From NCBI GenBank assembly GCA_965653565.1, contig CBFHAI010000085.1, positions 1 to 13,835 of the forward strand: DNA of 13,835 bases. Reading direction: 5' to 3'. This DNA is from JALCLA01 sp965653565 (GTDB lineage Bacteria; Pseudomonadota; Gammaproteobacteria; Xanthomonadales; Xanthomonadaceae). Below are positions 12,697 to 13,835 of this stretch, in pieces. Within the stretch, counting starts at the first letter, position 1. Every line of letters begins with the position of its first letter. The notes below the pieces were generated by a model. The model worked only from the letters and a program-made list of their open reading frames with translations, was not told the DNA's origin and searched no databases. The position numbers and the translations under genes were made by a program.

Positions 12697-13835
12697 ATGC
12701 TTGCCGCTGCCGATCCCGCACTTCCCGACGTTCGCACTTGTGAACAGGCCTGTCGCAGTCGCGATGCGCGGTTCGACGGATTGTTTTTCATTGCCGTCAC
12801 CAGTACGCGGATTTATTGCCGGCCGGTGTGCCCGGCGCCGACGCCGCGGCGCGAGAACGTGCGGTATTTTTCCAACGCGGCGGCGGCCGAGCAGGAAGGA
12901 TTCCGGCCCTGTCTGCGGTGCCGCCCCGAACTGGCGCCGGGCAGCGAACAATTGCGGCGCGGCGACACGGTGGTGGCGCGGGCGTTGAATCTGATCGACG
13001 CCGGCGAGTTGGCGGAAGGCTCGCTGCAGGCGCTCGCGCAACGGCTGGCGATGAGCGATCGGCAACTGCGCCGGCTGTTCGTGGAGCGGCTCGGCGCGCC
13101 GCCGATGTCGGTGCACACGACACGGCGATTGCTGTTCGCCAAGCAGCTGCTGAGCGAAACGGCATTGCCGATCACGCAGATCGCGATGGCATCGGGCTTC
13201 AAGAGCCTGCGCCGGTTCAATGCCGCGTTCCAGGAAGCCTACCGGTTGGCACCGCGCGAGCTGCGCAAGCGGCCGCGCGCGTTCGATGGCGATTCGCTCG
13301 TGCTGCGGCTGAATTACCGGCCGCCATACGATTTTGCCGCGATGCTCGATTTCATGCGCAGCCGTTCGCTGCCCGGGCTCGAAGTCGTCGGCGAGACCGA
13401 CTATTCGCGCGCCTTCGGCACGCACGATGCCCCCGGCTGGCTGCGCGTGAGCGCGTGGGGCCGCGGCGAGCATGCACTGCGGCTCGAACTGTTCGGCGCC
13501 GCCGCGCCGCAGATGCTGGCGCTGGTGTCGCGCGTGCGGCGCGTGTTCGATCTGGACGCCGATCCGAACGCGATCCACACCGCGCTGTCGGAGGAGCCGC
13601 GCATGCGCGCGCTGGTGCAGCGGCGGCCAGGCCTGCGTTTGCCCGGTGCGTGGGACGGTTTCGAGTTGAGCGTGCGTGCCGTGCTCGGCCAGCAGGTGAG
13701 CGTGGCGGCCGCCCGTACGCTGGCGAAGCGCTTGCTCGCACGCCACGGCATCGCACTGGCGCAACCGCTCGGCGAAGGACTCGAAGTGTTGTTTCCCTCG
13801 CCCGCCGTGCTCGCGAACGCGGATCTCGACGGCCT
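12697..13835 (+). CDS. alkA: Ada N-domain / AraC HTH / AlkA glycosylase fusion (3'-truncated by window)
   Basis: The reading frame is open from ATG 12697 to the window end (379 residues seen). Residues 30-80 are the Ada N-terminal zinc domain with C41-RPV-C45 and C72-LR-C75, the same spacing as the four zinc cysteines of E. coli Ada; C41 would be the methyl acceptor from DNA phosphotriesters. Residues about 90-192 are an AraC-type double helix-turn-helix (SLQALAQRLAMSDRQLRRLF, then ITQIAMASGFKSLRRFNAAF). From about 200 comes the AlkA N-domain (LRLNYRPPYDF) and then the HhH-GPD glycosylase start, ELSVRAVLGQQVSVAAAR (323-340). The catalytic aspartate would lie beyond the window. The protein should sense methylation damage, activate transcription and excise 3-methyladenine-type bases. 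There is no O6-methylguanine transferase domain between HTH and AlkA. It is divergent from hutU. The ribosome site is weak, so GTG or other nearby starts are possible. Confidence 0.93.
   Translation, partial: MLAAADPALPDVRTCEQACRSRDARFDGLFFIAVTSTRIYCRPVCPAPTPRRENVRYFSNAAAAEQEGFRPCLRCRPELAPGSEQLRRGDTVVARALNLIDAGELAEGSLQALAQRLAMSDRQLRRLFVERLGAPPMSVHTTRRLLFAKQLLSETALPITQIAMASGFKSLRRFNAAFQEAYRLAPRELRKRPRAFDGDSLVLRLNYRPPYDFAAMLDFMRSRSLPGLEVVGETDYSRAFGTHDAPGWLRVSAWGRGEHALRLELFGAAAPQMLALVSRVRRVFDLDADPNAIHTALSEEPRMRALVQRRPGLRLPGAWDGFELSVRAVLGQQVSVAAARTLAKRLLARHGIALAQPLGEGLEVLFPSPAVLANADLDG

Noticed and set aside
10731..12800. Second long minus-strand frame overlapping hutU
   Set aside because: It is a different frame of the same strand, dominated by R, A and P, and overlaps both hutU and the divergent ada-alkA promoter region; no family features.
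12370..13764. Long minus-strand frame opposite the Ada-AlkA gene
   Set aside because: The plus strand carries a full run of Ada, AraC and AlkA motifs in one uninterrupted frame, so the minus-strand frame is a shadow.

Overview
The window is GC-rich, gene-dense chromosomal DNA from what looks like a gammaproteobacterium of the Xanthomonadales (Lysobacterales), perhaps a Rhodanobacteraceae or Lysobacteraceae relative. The lineage call is inference. It rests on codon bias strong enough to leave long open antisense frames, on a GGGAATC heptamer array and a GACGCAGAG purine-rich repeat of the kind I associate with this order, and on secreted proteins ending in short 'IFxxxFE' tails. I see no rRNA, tRNA, CRISPR array, transposase, integrase or phage gene. 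No gene-free stretch exceeds 300 bases; the two longest are 8051-8254 and 12473-12696.

Left part (1-4047): a heptamer array at the window edge; a six-helix membrane protein of unknown function on the minus strand; a divergent vitamin K epoxide reductase (VKOR)-thioredoxin fusion for disulfide formation; an exported two-domain protein with a DUF3828-like C-terminus; and a secreted Ig-like/carbohydrate-binding-like protein ending in IFTADFE. The last gene abuts a minus-strand HxlR regulator with no base between the stop codons.

Middle (4045-8050): the HxlR regulator is divergent from a nitronate monooxygenase gene, which is followed 34 bases later by a beta-class glutathione S-transferase gene. 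The shared intergenic region carries repeated GTTACC words, so this reads as a small regulated detoxification cassette. A perfect GC-rich hairpin separates it from a convergent gene for a secreted GH44 beta-glucanase.

Right part (8051-13835): a tight two-gene plus-strand unit (DUF1428/YbaA-like protein and an App1-family phosphatidate phosphatase-like protein) converges on a minus-strand series hutU -> MAPEG protein -> Nudix hydrolase. hutU has a good promoter with a perfect TATAAT, but no other histidine-utilisation gene is visible. Divergent from hutU is an Ada-type sensor fused to an AraC helix-turn-helix and an AlkA glycosylase, cut off by the window end. Its upstream region holds the purine-rich repeat and an Ada-box-like AAAGCGC word.

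Most of the window is ordinary accessory metabolism and stress response. I do not see a clearly new multi-gene system. The most unusual leads are the C-terminal tails shared by two unrelated secreted proteins, the GTTACC repeat region controlling the HxlR/NMO/GST cassette, and the repeats that may contribute to regulation or genome structure.
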